DNA of 64,000 bases from Chrysemys picta bellii. Lineage: Eukaryota > Chordata > Testudines > Emydidae. The DNA is taken from NCBI RefSeq assembly GCF_011386835.1, contig NC_088796.1, positions 32,133,011 to 32,197,010 of the forward strand, given 5' to 3'. Below are positions 24,574-34,507 of this stretch, piece by piece; position 1 is the stretch's first letter; each line of letters opens with the position of its first letter. The notes beneath the pieces were generated by a model. The model was not told the origin of the DNA. It saw only the letters and a program-made list of their open reading frames with translations, and searched no databases. The position numbers were made by a program, and so were the translations under genes.

Positions 24574-26735
24574 ATGGAGACTGAAGGCTGCAAACACACT
24601 CCAGCATGGAGTACACAGGAGGTGGTGGAGCTTACTGCTGTTTGGGCAGAAGAATCTGTACAGGCAGAGCTCTGATCCAGCAGAAGAAATGCTGACATAT
24701 GTGCCAAGATCGCCCGGGACATGGGAGAGAAGGGCTGCACCAGAGACATGCAACAGTGCCACGTGAAAATAAAGGAACTTCAGCAAGCGTACCAGAAGAC
24801 AAGGGAGGTGAACGGTCATTCTGGTTCTGCCTTACAGACGTGATGCTTTTATGAGGAGCTGCATGCGATTCTTGGCAGCGATCCCATAACCACCTCAAAA
24901 CACTCCATGGATACCTCCCAGGAGCCCTGGGTGACCTTGAGCAACAACGAGGAAGACATTGTTGATGAGGAAGAGGAAGAAGGGGGGGGTGAATGTGAGG
25001 CAGGCAAGTGGAGGATCCATTCTCCCTGACAGCCAAGAACTATTTTTAACCTTGGAGCCCATCCATTCACAGGACCAGTTGGCGGCAGAGTGTGATACAC
25101 CTCTGGTGAGTACACATTGCCAATCAAACTGTAGGGGTTACATGCTATTATTTTTTGTGTTAGATCTGAACAAAAAAGTAGGTGTAGTGGGTATCGGTGG
25201 CCATTCCAGCTATGCAGAGGGTGCTCTCTGAAAAAGATGCTTTATGTGCACAGGGATAGCCCAGGAATCCCCCATGGAGATCAGTAGGAAGCTTTCATGG
25301 AGGTACTCTGCAATCCTTTGCAGAAGGTTTCTGGTAAGGGCTGCCTTATTTCGTCCACCACGGTAGGACACTTTCCTGTGGCACTCCAGTATTAAGTCTG
25401 CCGGCATCATTGCAGCACACAGCACTTCAGCATAAGGACCAGGTCTGTACTCAGATACTTGCAGCATCTGCACCCTTGCCGCCTCTGTTACCCTCAAGAG
25501 AGTGATATCACATAGGGTCACGTAGGGGAAACAGGGGAAGTTTTCAATACTAGCCCTTAAACCGCAAACAATTCAACAAGTAATCTCTCCCCCCCCACAC
25601 ACACACCTGTTTGGGGAAATCTGAGTCACACAACCACGCTTTCCCAAACATGCTGTGGTTGTGGCTGGAAGGGATCACTGTGTATAGCGAGCAGCATTGA
25701 AAAAAAGGGAAGGGGGGGGTGGCGGCTTCCTCTTTGTCTCCCTTCTCCCTGCCCCAACCTAGTGCCGCTTTTGTAAAAAACCAAACTATTTGGGGGGTTT
25801 TACACTGGTGCCTGTCCTCAAGCACCATCCAGGTTGCTAGGGGAAAGGGTTTTTTTTCTCAAGTTTCAACCTGTGATCTCAAGGATGTCTTCACAAAAGC
25901 ATCAGCACATGACCTCTTGCCCAGGCCTCGTGGCCTTACTCGCCATGGCTGGAACAGCAAACCGACTCTTGCAATAGTCAGCAGTTGTGATTACGTTGTG
26001 GCTTGCAGTGAAGTGTATTGAGAGGTGTTTTTTTCATTAAAAAAATTAACCTGGCACCAGAAACAATGTAGGCACTATCAATGCTACCCTTGTGCTTTGT
26101 ATTCCTTGCAGCTGAAACCTTGTCTGTCGGCGCATCCTCCACACTGGGACAGAGACTTTCCCAGATTAAAGGCGGAAAAAGAAGAGTCGGGAGGACATGT
26201 TCAATGAGTTACTGTGCGTCTTCAAGATTGACCAGACAGAGCTCAGAGCATGGAGAATTACACTGTTCAAGGACATGGACATGGACAGGGAGGACAGGAG
26301 AGCATGCAGGGAAAAAGAGCATGCCAAGAAGGAAGAGATGCTGTGGATTATGAAAGAACAGTCAGACATGTTGAGGCATCTAGTTGAGGTTCAAGAAAGG
26401 CAGCTGGATGCTAGAGTCCCTCTGCAGCCTATGCTGAACCTGCTGCCATCATCCCCCAGTTCTACATCTTCTTCCCTGAAACATCCTATGAGGTGGGGTG
26501 GGGAGTTCAGTATCCCTTGCACTCAACACCAGGGGAGGGTACAAGGACCAGAAGATGCCCATTCCCATACCTTTGATTGTTATTACAGTGCATCTGTAAG
26601 TAAGCTTTCCTTGTTTCTCCCTGCTTTCCCTCCCTCTCCCCCGCAGTGTTATCAGACCTTTTACCCCAGGTTATCTTACTTTTCTTTGTTGTCTCTGTGT
26701 GTTTGTGTGCATAATAAAACTTAATGGATTGAGGA
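24574..26735 (+). pseudogene. Myb/SANT-like DNA-binding gene of the Harbinger element, two exons
   Basis: Exon 1 starts at ATG 24574 (METEGCKHTPAWSTQEVVEL). It carries a Myb/SANT-like (trihelix) domain: tryptophans in PAWSTQE and TAVWAEE, then KIARDMGEKG, QCHVKIKELQQAYQK and FYEELHAILG. Two in-frame stops (24673-24675, 24841-24843) break it without shifting frame. An acidic DEEEEE tract follows near 24970. A donor gtgagt at 25106 and an acceptor ccttgcag ending at 26111 delimit a 1006-bp intron. Exon 2 begins AETLSVGASSTLGQRLSQ, shifts frame near 26170-26195, and continues as MFNELLCVFKIDQTELRAW and a charged helical, probably coiled-coil stretch (DREDRRACREKEHAKKEEML). A polyadenylation signal aataaa is at 26713-26718. 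Family role: binds transposon ends and helps import the transposase into the nucleus. Confidence 0.85.
25210..25590 (-). other. Unexplained antisense open frame within the Myb-gene intron
   Basis: On the minus strand a frame stays open from about 25590 to 25210, with protein-like composition: VTEAARVQMLQVSEY, PGPYAEVLCAAMMPADLI, GGRNKAALTRNLLQRIAEYL, HESFLLISMGDSW. It has no ATG at its 5' edge (the first start-like codon, at 25521, is GTG), so it may be an internal exon or a remnant. I do not recognise the family. It lies inside a transposon whose two known genes are both broken, yet it has no stop over more than 100 codons. Chance remains possible, as the intron carries no other sign of coding. 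Confidence 0.35.
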
Positions 26736-26843
26736 GAAAAGGCTCTTTATTCATTCAATACATGGTGGTTGGTGGGGGTGGAGTTTACAGGGGATAAAAT
26801 ACAATGGAGGGGACAGTTTGGTAAGGAACAACACAAATAAGTG

Positions 26844-28040
26844 TCACATTATTGTGGCTCACTGCTGAAACTGGTTTTCAAAGCCTCACGAAGACACAGA
26901 GCCCCTCAATTTGCTCTTCTTATTGCCCTGGTGTCTGCTCAAAATTGGCTGCCAGGCAATCTGCCTCAACTCCTCACCCCAGCAGAAACTTTTCTCCCTT
27001 TGTTTCACAAATATTATGGAGCACACAGCAGGCAGCAATAACAATGGGGATATTGCTTTCACAGAGGTCTAATCTAGTAAGCAAACAACACCAGCGCCCT
27101 TTTAAACATCCAAAGCCACATTCCACCACCATTCTGCACTTGCTCAGCCTATGGTTGAATCAGATCTTACTGCTGTCCAGGCTGCCGGTGTACAGATTCA
27201 TGAGCCATGGGAGCAAGGGATAGGCTGGGTCTCCCAGGATCACAATTTTTGCAGTCTGGAAAGAAAGTCCCTGCCTGCAGCTTTCTGAACAGACCTGTGT
27301 TCCTAAAGATGCGTGGGTCATGCACCTTTCCCAACCATCCTATGCTGATGTCAGTGAAATGGCCCCTGTGATCCACCAGCACTTGCAACATCATTGCAAA
27401 GTACCTCTTTCAGTTTATGTACTCTTTGGCAAGGGTTCTGGTGCCAAGATTCTGATATGCATTCCGTCTATCACCCCATCATGGCAAAACCATCCACTAT
27501 GTCTTGCACATTACCCAGAGTCATTACCCTTCTTAGCAGAAGTCTGTTAATGGCCCTGCAAACTTGGATCACAACAGATCCCATGGTAGATTTGCCCACT
27601 CCAAATTGATGCCCCACTGACCGGTAGCAATCTGGCATTGCAAGCTTCCACAGAGCTATCACCACTCGCTTTTCCACTGTCACAGCAGCTCTCATTTTAG
27701 TATTGCTGTGCTTCAGGGCTGGGGAAAGCACTTCACACAGTTCCTGGAAAGTGGCCTTATGCATCTGAAAGTTGTGCAGCCACTGCTCATCATCCCATAG
27801 CTGCATAACGATGCAGTCCCACCAGTCAGTGCTTGTTTCCTGGGCCCAGAAATAGCGCTCAACCGTGTCAAAGTGATGCATGACTCTTGCCAGCAACTGT
27901 GAATTGCTCCGCTCTATGTCTTCCAGCAGGGCTGCTTGCGTAGCATCACATTGTTCTGCCCGGTTGTGTAAATACTGCAGGATAAGACATGAGATGTTTG
28001 TAATGCTCACAACAACAGTGTACAGCTGAGCGGGGTCCAT
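26844..28040 (-). pseudogene. PIF/Harbinger DDE transposase (HARBI1-like)
   Basis: Reads leftward from ATG 28040 (MDPAQLYTVVVSITN). The first 189 codons are intact and hold the helical N-terminal domain: WDCIVMQLWDDEQWL, TVEKRVVIALWKLA and SVGHQFGVGKSTMGSVV, the last a helix-turn-helix-like segment. After a break near 27471-27400, VDHRGHFTDISIGWLGKVHD (first catalytic Asp) is read to about 27320. GDPAYPLLPWLMNLYTG (second Asp) needs another frame near 27180-27235. VVECGFGCLKGRW (catalytic Glu) lies at about 27092-27133. ACCVLHNICETKGEKF lies near 26990-27040, and a C-terminal ALKTSFSS ends near 26850. All three acidic residues can still be recognised, but several frameshifts and stops make it non-functional. 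It converges on the Myb-like gene. Confidence 0.9.
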
Positions 28041-28415
28041 GCTTATTGTGCTATGGCATCCGCGCAGGTAACCCAGGCCTACGAAAAAGGCTTGTTTTGT
28101 TTGCCTTTGATTTCAGGGAGGGAGGGAGGTAAGTGCATCATGAGAGACTAATGCCATGTTCCCATAACCACCTGCGCCAATGGTTTGGTCCCATAAGGCA
28201 TTGCAAGCCCAAGCCAAAATTCCACTTGGCTACATGCACTGTGGGATAGCTACCCACAGTGCAGTGGTCCCTATGTCGATGCAAGCCCTGCTAGTGAGGA
28301 TGCACTCCGCCGACACAATGAGCATCATGTGGACACGCACGATCGACTTGCTTAAATCGGAGGCTTAATGTCAGCTTACATAAAGTCAATTTAACTTTGT
28401 AGTGTAGACATGGCC

Positions 28416-29654
28416 ACAGAGTTGTTGTTTTTTCTGGTTTAAGGGACTAAGATAGGGATGAAGATTTGTTTTACAGGTACGTTTGCTACATACCGTGTCC
28501 CATTGCCTATCAGAATAAACCAATATTTTGTGTAAAAAAATCTCAGTATCCTTATTGCTTATGCTTATTTGGATTTTGTTTATACCTCTTATTCTCCTTT
28601 TTCCCTTTTAAGAAAAAGTGACTGTCCTTTAAATGGAATTATTGAAATTAAGAACAGCAAGCCATTTAGACCCATATTCTCATTTTGTGAAGAATGGTGC
28701 AGTACAGTCTACAGCAAGTAAATACATTAAGAAAATCCCACTAATTTGCTGCTGTAAAGTGCAGCAGCAACAGGGCACATTTAGCTGGTGTGCCATATAA
28801 TTGTAAGAATGATGGAACTCAAACTGTCCTCCATGTGAAATTTATCTTTCATCCAATCAGCTGAAAGAACTAATGCACTGAAAGGTGCATTATATCCCAT
28901 CTACTTCTCAATAAAGTCAGTGGTGTCCAATCAGACACCTATTGTTAGTAGAGAATCTGAAATTGATACAATCATCACATTGATCCCCAGTTGTGTCTGT
29001 CATGCCAGGGCTTTTCTTTTCTCCTCCTCCTCTTCCAAAGTGCAACCATCTCAAATAATGATCCTCTCACTTATTACATTGAGTTTCAGAACATTCTAAT
29101 TATTGGATTTGTTTGCTAGATTAGGCCATTTAGCCACTGCATAACTTTCAGGGTGGCACAGAGACACACTGCCCTACAGGGAACTTTGGGAGGCACAACA
29201 TTAGATATGCAGGGGAACACACCGATTGCTGCATGACCTACTAGCACACTGGTTGATCCATGGCTTCACATCCTCCCTTATCCTTTCCCAACCCCTTTGG
29301 AGCTCGCGCTAGATGGCTGGCTAGATTTGTGGCTGACCCTGCACAAGGGAAAGGTGATGATAGACTCCTTGAAGCCTCCTCCTTGTGAGGGCCTGGGTCT
29401 TGAATACAGGCCTGGGAGTCCCCAGACAGCTGCCACATCCTGGTCTCCACCCCATAGCTACAGAGACTGGGTGGGCTAAGAAGCTACTGGGGCTATAGCC
29501 CCAGCCAAGGCACCACCCATGGGAGTTCTGATTGGAGGATTGCCTGGCTCCACCGATTGGTCCAACTACACTATTTAAGCCAGGAGAAGGATCAGGAAAT
29601 TTGTTTGAGTAACAGGGTGGTTTCCTGGTGTGGCTGCATTGGACTGGGTCCAAA
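28416..29654. other. No genes recognised
   Basis: AT-rich to mixed sequence. The part from about 29230 to 29600 is more GC-rich and may be the upstream portion of the CR1 or another element ending at 29925, but no motif supports that. Open frames at 29241-29793 overlap on both strands and lack family features. Confidence 0.35.
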
Positions 29655-29925
29655 AAAGAATTAAGTAAGTTAATGGAGGATATGTCCACCAATGGCTATT
29701 AGCTAAGATGGTCAGGGATGCAACCCCATGCTCTGAGTGTCCCAAAGTTTCTGACTGCCAGATGCTGGGACTGGATGACAGGGGACGGCTCACTTGATAA
29801 TTGCCCTGTTCTGTTCATTCCTTCTGAAGCATCTAGGACTGGTCACTGTTAAAGATAGGATACTGGGCTGGATGGACTATTGATGTGATCCAGTGTGGCC
29901 ATTCTAGTGTTATGTTCATGTGACT
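29655..29925 (+). mobile_element. CR1 3' end
   Basis: 'agctaagatggtcagggatg', 'caaccccatgctctgagtgt', 'ctgccagatgctgggactgg' and 'gatactgggctggatggact', ending 'cagtgtggccattctagtgt' and 'tatgttcatg'. This is a characteristic CR1 3' UTR subfamily, different from the 16811 and 58676 ends. Non-coding. Confidence 0.8.
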
Positions 29926-32001
29926 ATGATCTCATTATACTTTGTGAGCTGTGTCTAACCTAGCTGGTACTTGAATGAGAATGCGCCAAGAAAACTCCAG
30001 GTGTTGCAGTATTGATGATTCAACAGGGAGCATTCCTCTCCTTTAGGGCCTGTTTCAAATTGATACAGAAGCCAAAGTCAGATGGTTTGCAACCATTCTA
30101 TCCTGGGAGTATTTTGGGACAGTTCAGCTCCTGGCTGAAGTTATAACAGCACTCAGCTTAACATGGGTCTTGATAGCCATGGACCTTGAGGGAAGCAAAG
30201 AATACTTGTGGCATAGGAATACCCCTGCCATATTTTCTCCTGCTTTCAACATATCCTCTGTAGCTCCAACAGTGTGCAAAGTCCACTGGAAAAAAGAGGG
30301 TGATCAATAGAACAGAGAGACAAGCAAATACATTATGAAAAGGTTCGTGGAGTTTCAATGAAACTCTCTTGAGAAGGACATAAATTTTAATGACAAGGGG
30401 AAATAGATATTACGAGAAAATACATATGCGCGCACACACAAAGGAATAGTTCTTCCAGGTTTGCCATCCCTAGCCTAGTGTGAGTTCAAATGCTGGTGAT
30501 TCTGAGATGCAAAACTACTAATTTTTGCTTGGGTAACATTTAAAAAGAAAATAGAAAAAAAAAGCTACCTTTTTCTGGAACATTTGATTCAGGGATGGAA
30601 TTTTGCAAGAGCTGGAAAGAAGCAAGATAATGAATGGGATGATTCCTCCAATACACACTAAAAAGACGTTTTGTGTTAGGCTAACATTTTGCCTGGATAT
30701 GTAGGCAGGGTGTAGAATCTGTCCCTTACTAAGAAGGATGATTATTGTGTAAAGGAGGGGGAGAGCAGGGAGGAATATTAACCTAGAGATTTGAAAAGCA
30801 TCATCTCTTTTTCCACACACAATCTGATTGTTAAGGCAGCAGTTAGATTTGCAAAGATGGGAAAGTGAATCTAAATCTGATAGGAAAATCAGTGTAACTG
30901 TTTTTTCCCATTTGGAGTATGGCATTGACTATTAATGTTTCAGAAATATATTATTTGCCTTTTCATCATTTTGTCCCTGCATAATTTATATCAAAAAGGG
31001 GAAAGAGTGTAGCTATTTTGCTAAAATTGTGTTGTCCAAGTGAGTACCACAGGTACAAAATGTTTCCTTTTTTTCCTCCTGTTGTTTCAACGCTACTTAA
31101 TGACTGAAAACTGAATACCAAGGACAATCATGAGCACTTAGGGCCCAATTCATAAAAAATGCTGCAAGCCATTTATGCACAAATGTTGCTACTTTCATAT
31201 GGAAACAAGCTACATAAAGAATTCTGCTTTGTGATTCACCGAACTTCATGTTAACATATTTTTCCTCAGTGGTATATGTGAAGGGTGCACAATTCCACAG
31301 AGAGGATAAAGGCAAAAGCATTGTTAGCGTGTTTTGCAGAAAAACCTGAAGGAACTTTATGATTCTTCGCTATTAATTTATTTTATGAAACCATATATTA
31401 GAACAAAGTCTGGCTCATATAGTAATTAATTGCCATTTTTGGAAGATGACACACAAAACAAAATTCCCAGCTGTGAAACTCCACTGATGTCAATTATTGC
31501 CAGGACAGAATATGGTCCAATGTTCTTAAAGACACAAACTCTCACCAAGAAAGCATGTGACCTTCTGTCACTTCACAGTGTTTTTTTCAACTGTTATTTT
31601 AAAATAATTGTTAAGTACATTCTGTGCTGATGAAAGGAATTCACAGAAGTCCCCTGTCTCTACACAGCACTGGTATTAGCCAGGTGGCAGCAAGGCAAGC
31701 TTTTCCACATTATATCAACAATATAATTCTTTCCTGATCAGGAGGGATAGCTAGAGATGGGGAAGGTAGTTCATTTCTCATATTTAGGCTCTGTTTGCTG
31801 AGATTACTGCCAGTAGCCCAATGGGTAGGACGGATTCTCTTCTATGAATATGTTGTAAAATCCTACCTAAAGTTTGGAAATATTTTTAATAGTTTGTATG
31901 TACCCCTTTATAATGCTTTGCAACTGAAGATTATATTAGCCACTAAATCTCTCGATTACACAGAAGTGATTTTTAAAAAAAATAATAAGTATACACATAT
32001 T
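29926..32001. other. Gene-free DNA
   Basis: No coding or recognised repeat. The frames at 30518-30925 and 31795-32097 are AT-rich and hydrophobic without motifs, and their ends coincide with no gene signals. Confidence 0.4.
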
Positions 32002-32069
32002 GGACCAAATTCTTCCTTGCTGTATTCTCATTTAAGTCAGTGGAGTTACTCCAGAGAAGAATTTGGTCA
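32002..32069. repeat. 68-bp palindromic element
   Basis: 'ggaccaaattcttccttgct' pairs with 'gagaagaatttggtca', and the centre carries 'agtcagtggagttactcc'. Same class as 19937-20030. Its presence makes the overlapping open frame (31795-32097) a chance frame. Confidence 0.6.
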
Positions 32070-32396
32070 GTTTTATATAAAAGTAACTTCAGACTAAAAC
32101 CCCTATGCCACAATGATCTTGATATCCCTGCAATTTCACAGAAACCAGTTGATATAAATGAGGATGGGATGGGCCCAGGACTCTCCCCACATACAAGAAC
32201 TTTCTAAACATGGACTTAGGAGCTTAATTTTCAACCTCCATTTTTAAAAATGTTGATCTTTTTTCATATTATATATTTTTAATCATGTTATTGAATCACT
32301 TTAAAATTAATTTGTAGTACCTTCCCTTTCACCTTCAATCTGGACCTCGTGGCCTGTGACACTGAAGAGGCTCTCAACACAAAATGGATGGGTAAC

Positions 32397-32757
32397 TACA
32401 AAAACTAATTTTTCCCCTGCGGATACTCACACCTTCTTGTCAGCTGTTTGAAATGGGCCACCTTGATTACATTGGCCTCATTAGCACTACAAAAGTGATT
32501 TCCACCTTTTCTTGTCAACTGTTGAGAATAGCCCACTTCCACCTTAATTGAATTGGCTCGTTAGCACTGACCCCCCCCACACACTTTGTAAGGCAACTCC
32601 CATCTTTTCATATGCTGTGTATTTTTACCTCCCTACTGTATTTCCCACTCCATGCATCTGATGAAGTGGGTTTTAGCCCATGAAAGCTTATGCCCAAATA
32701 AATTTGTTAGTCTCTAAGGTGCCACAAGGACTCCTTGCTGTTTTTACAAAAGACTAA
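32397..32757 (+). mobile_element. Penelope-like element 3' UTR with target duplication
   Basis: Flanks tacaaaaactaa (32397-32408) and tacaaaagactaa (32745-32757) differ by one base insertion and look like a target duplication. Inside, non-coding text (two 'cttcttgtcagctgtttga/tcttgtcaactgttgag' units, 'attgaattggctcgttagca') leads into the terminal block 'catctgatgaagtgggtttt', 'catgaaagcttatgccca', 'gtctctaaggtgccacaagg'. This parallels the order after the PLE stop codon at 51186. The coding region is absent, so the copy is 5' truncated. Confidence 0.7.
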
Positions 32758-33206
32758 GTAACCAGCAGTTTTAAAGAGACCTTTTTCTATTGAAATCATG
32801 GTTGAAGTTAGCAGTGAGAACTGAAAATTTGGGAGGTTGTTTTTTTTTAAATAAATAAATAAAATTCTGTTGAGCTGGGAGTAGCTTAGTCTCAAAATGA
32901 ATCTACTTCTAAAGTCCCATATAGTGAATGCAACAGCTCAGACTGAAACTGCAGCTACCTCTTCATCATCATAGTTCCTGATGGCAGTGGTACCTGAAAG
33001 TAAAATTTCTTGTATCAGAAGGCAAGAGTGGTTTTGGAATACAAGGGACTGCCATGGTACAACCTTGGCTTCATTTAATGTTTGTTTATACACATTTAAG
33101 TTCCTACTAATTACAATCTTAGGGAAAAGATTATCGATTATATTTTAATGAGAACATATGTTTCCATCATAAAGATTCTAAAAGTATGGATTTATTGTCT
33201 GTTGGT
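32758..33206. other. No features recognised
   Basis: AT-rich DNA without coding signals or element ends. Confidence 0.4.
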
Positions 33207-33306
33207 GAGATTTTCAAAGCAGACTAGCTAAGTTAGTTACCTAATTCCCATTGAAGTTCAATGGGAGTAGAGCACCTACTTCTTTTTCAGCTCTTTTGAA
33301 AAACCA
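33207..33306. repeat. Small palindromic element
   Basis: The arms 'gagattttcaaagcagacta' and 'agctcttttgaaaaaccaat' with inner 'ttcccattgaagttcaatgg' form an imperfect palindrome of the type repeated through the window. Confidence 0.45.
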
Positions 33307-33924
33307 ATCCTAAGTATATTAGTATAGTTTATGTTTCAGTAAGGACTTGATCCTGCTCCCATTCAAGTCAATGGAAAAATCATGCCTTTGAGCTGTATTG
33401 ATTTTTGCTAATAGTATTTACTCACATGAAGAGAGATAACTGAACACACATGTGCATGTGTGTGTGTAATACAAAGTTTATATATTTTCACTTACTTCAT
33501 ATTTGTCATTGCTTTAAATTGGGTATTTTTTTGCATAATGGGTAAGCTGGAAAATGATCACATATCTTGCTTTGCAGATAAACTGGGAAAAATGTGGAAA
33601 TGCCTGCTTTGATTCTACATTAAACTGATCTTCCTTAAAATCATATATATAAAATGTGTTCCTTCTCTAGTTAGTATGATAGTTAGTAAGCAACACAGTT
33701 ATTTATATCATTTAAATTCAATTGGGGCTGAACACAAATCTTTGAAGTTTAAAATTAGATTATCTTAATATATATATCTTTGTAAAAGGTTGCTTATAGT
33801 AAATCTCTGCAGTAGCACTGATTAATATACTCAACCCAAATGTATACAGGTTTTTTTCATATAAAACTTCAATTTAAGGGCCTGCCAGGAGATAAGGAGG
33901 ATCAGCACCTCTCAGGAGACTTGC

Positions 33925-33997
33925 AAGGCCAGATTCAAAGGCCACTGAAGTCAATAGAAACACTCCCATTGACTTTGGTGGGCTTTGGATAAGGCCT
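33925..33997. repeat. 73-bp palindromic element
   Basis: The left arm 'aaggccagattcaaaggcca', 'ctgaagtcaata' pairs with the right arm 'cattgactttggtgggcttt', 'ggataaggcct'. It belongs to the same family as 11428-11500 and lies close to the interrupted member at 34069-34314. Confidence 0.6.
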
Positions 33998-34013
33998 TCA
34001 GTGCCTAGGGCAA

Positions 34014-34068
34014 AACTGCAACAAAGAGTCCTGTGGCACCTTATAGACTAACAGATGTATTGGAGCAT
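34014..34068 (+). repeat. PLE terminal-repeat fragment
   Basis: 'gcaacaaagagtcctgtggc', 'accttatagactaacagatg' and 'tattggagcataa' match the inner part of the PLE terminal repeat. It stops where a palindrome arm begins (34069). Confidence 0.7.
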
Positions 34069-34314
34069 AAAGATCATGATCCAACTCTTTAATGTCAGTG
34101 GCAAGATTCCCATTGACCTCGGGTTTCAGAGTAGCAGCCGTATTAGTCTGTATCACAAAAACAACGACGAATACTTGTGGCACCTTAGAGATTAACATAT
34201 TAATTTGAGCATAAGCTTTCGCGGGCTAAAGCCCGCTTCATCAGATGCATGGAGTGGAAAATACAGTAAAATACAATCGACCTCAGTGGCAGTTGGATCA
34301 GGCCTTAGATGAGG
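34069..34314. repeat. Palindromic element split by a PLE insertion
   Basis: The left half (34069-34130) reads 'gatcatgatccaactcttta' to 'cccattgacctcgg'. The right half resumes at about 34276 as 'tcgacctcagtggcagttgg', 'atcaggcctt'. Removing the intervening PLE joins the two arms into a palindrome (gatccaac / gttggatc). The repeated 'gacctc(g/a)g' on both sides looks like the PLE target duplication. Confidence 0.55.
34131..34277 (+). mobile_element. PLE terminal repeat copy
   Basis: 'tttcagagtagcagccgtat', 'tagtctgtatcacaaaaaca', 'tacttgtggcaccttagaga' and 'gcataagctttcgcgggcta', then 'cccgcttcatcagatgcatg', followed by 'gagtggaaaatacagt'. This is the most complete + oriented copy of the PLE terminal unit here. 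It sits inside a palindromic MITE. Confidence 0.75.
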
Positions 34315-34408
34315 GTTTGATTTTGTACAGCCTGACTCACATGAGTATTCTTGACTCCCCAATTCATCATGGACTTTGATAACACTACTCATATGAGTAA
34401 GGATTATT

Positions 34409-34507
34409 CATATGAATATAAGAGAGACAAGGTGGGGGAGGTAATATATTTTATTGGACCAGCTTCTGTAGGCGACAGAGATATATACATATGAATAGAG
34501 ATATACA
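34409..34507 (+). mobile_element. 79-bp insertion of second PLE-like family, 10-bp target duplication
   Basis: catatgaata is present at 34409-34418 and 34498-34507. The 79 bp between them read 'taagagagacaaggtggggg', 'aggtaatatattttattgga' and 'ccagcttctgtaggcgacag', matching 6963-7056. A sharply bounded, strongly truncated retrocopy. Confidence 0.7.

Larger units (their letters stand above)
24201..28415. mobile_element. Nearly full-length, inactive PIF/Harbinger DNA transposon (about 4.2 kb)
   Basis: Inverted ends: left ggcctggtctatactacaaa then cttaggtcgacataag; right, reverse complemented, ggccatgtctacactacaaa then gttaaattgactttatgtaag. Inside are the two genes typical of PIF/Harbinger elements: a Myb/SANT-like DNA-binding protein gene on + (24574-26735) and a DDE transposase on - (26844-28040), arranged tail to tail. 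Both are disrupted. A second pair of repeats, rich in tcgac, follows each end. No clean 3-bp duplication is visible (flanks end in cacg on the left and acag on the right). Confidence 0.9.

Noticed and set aside
24501..25127. Several minus-strand frames opposite the Myb-like exon
   Set aside because: Shadows of exon 1. They lack motifs and overlap each other.
26197..26724. A free-standing 175-codon gene
   Set aside because: It is exon 2 of the Harbinger Myb-like gene followed by 3' non-coding sequence. The N-terminal part is separated by an intron and a frameshift.
30518..30925. Hydrophobic 135-codon frame suggesting a membrane protein
   Set aside because: Composition is explained by AT-rich DNA (Phe, Leu, Ile codons). 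No start context, splice sites or family resemblance.
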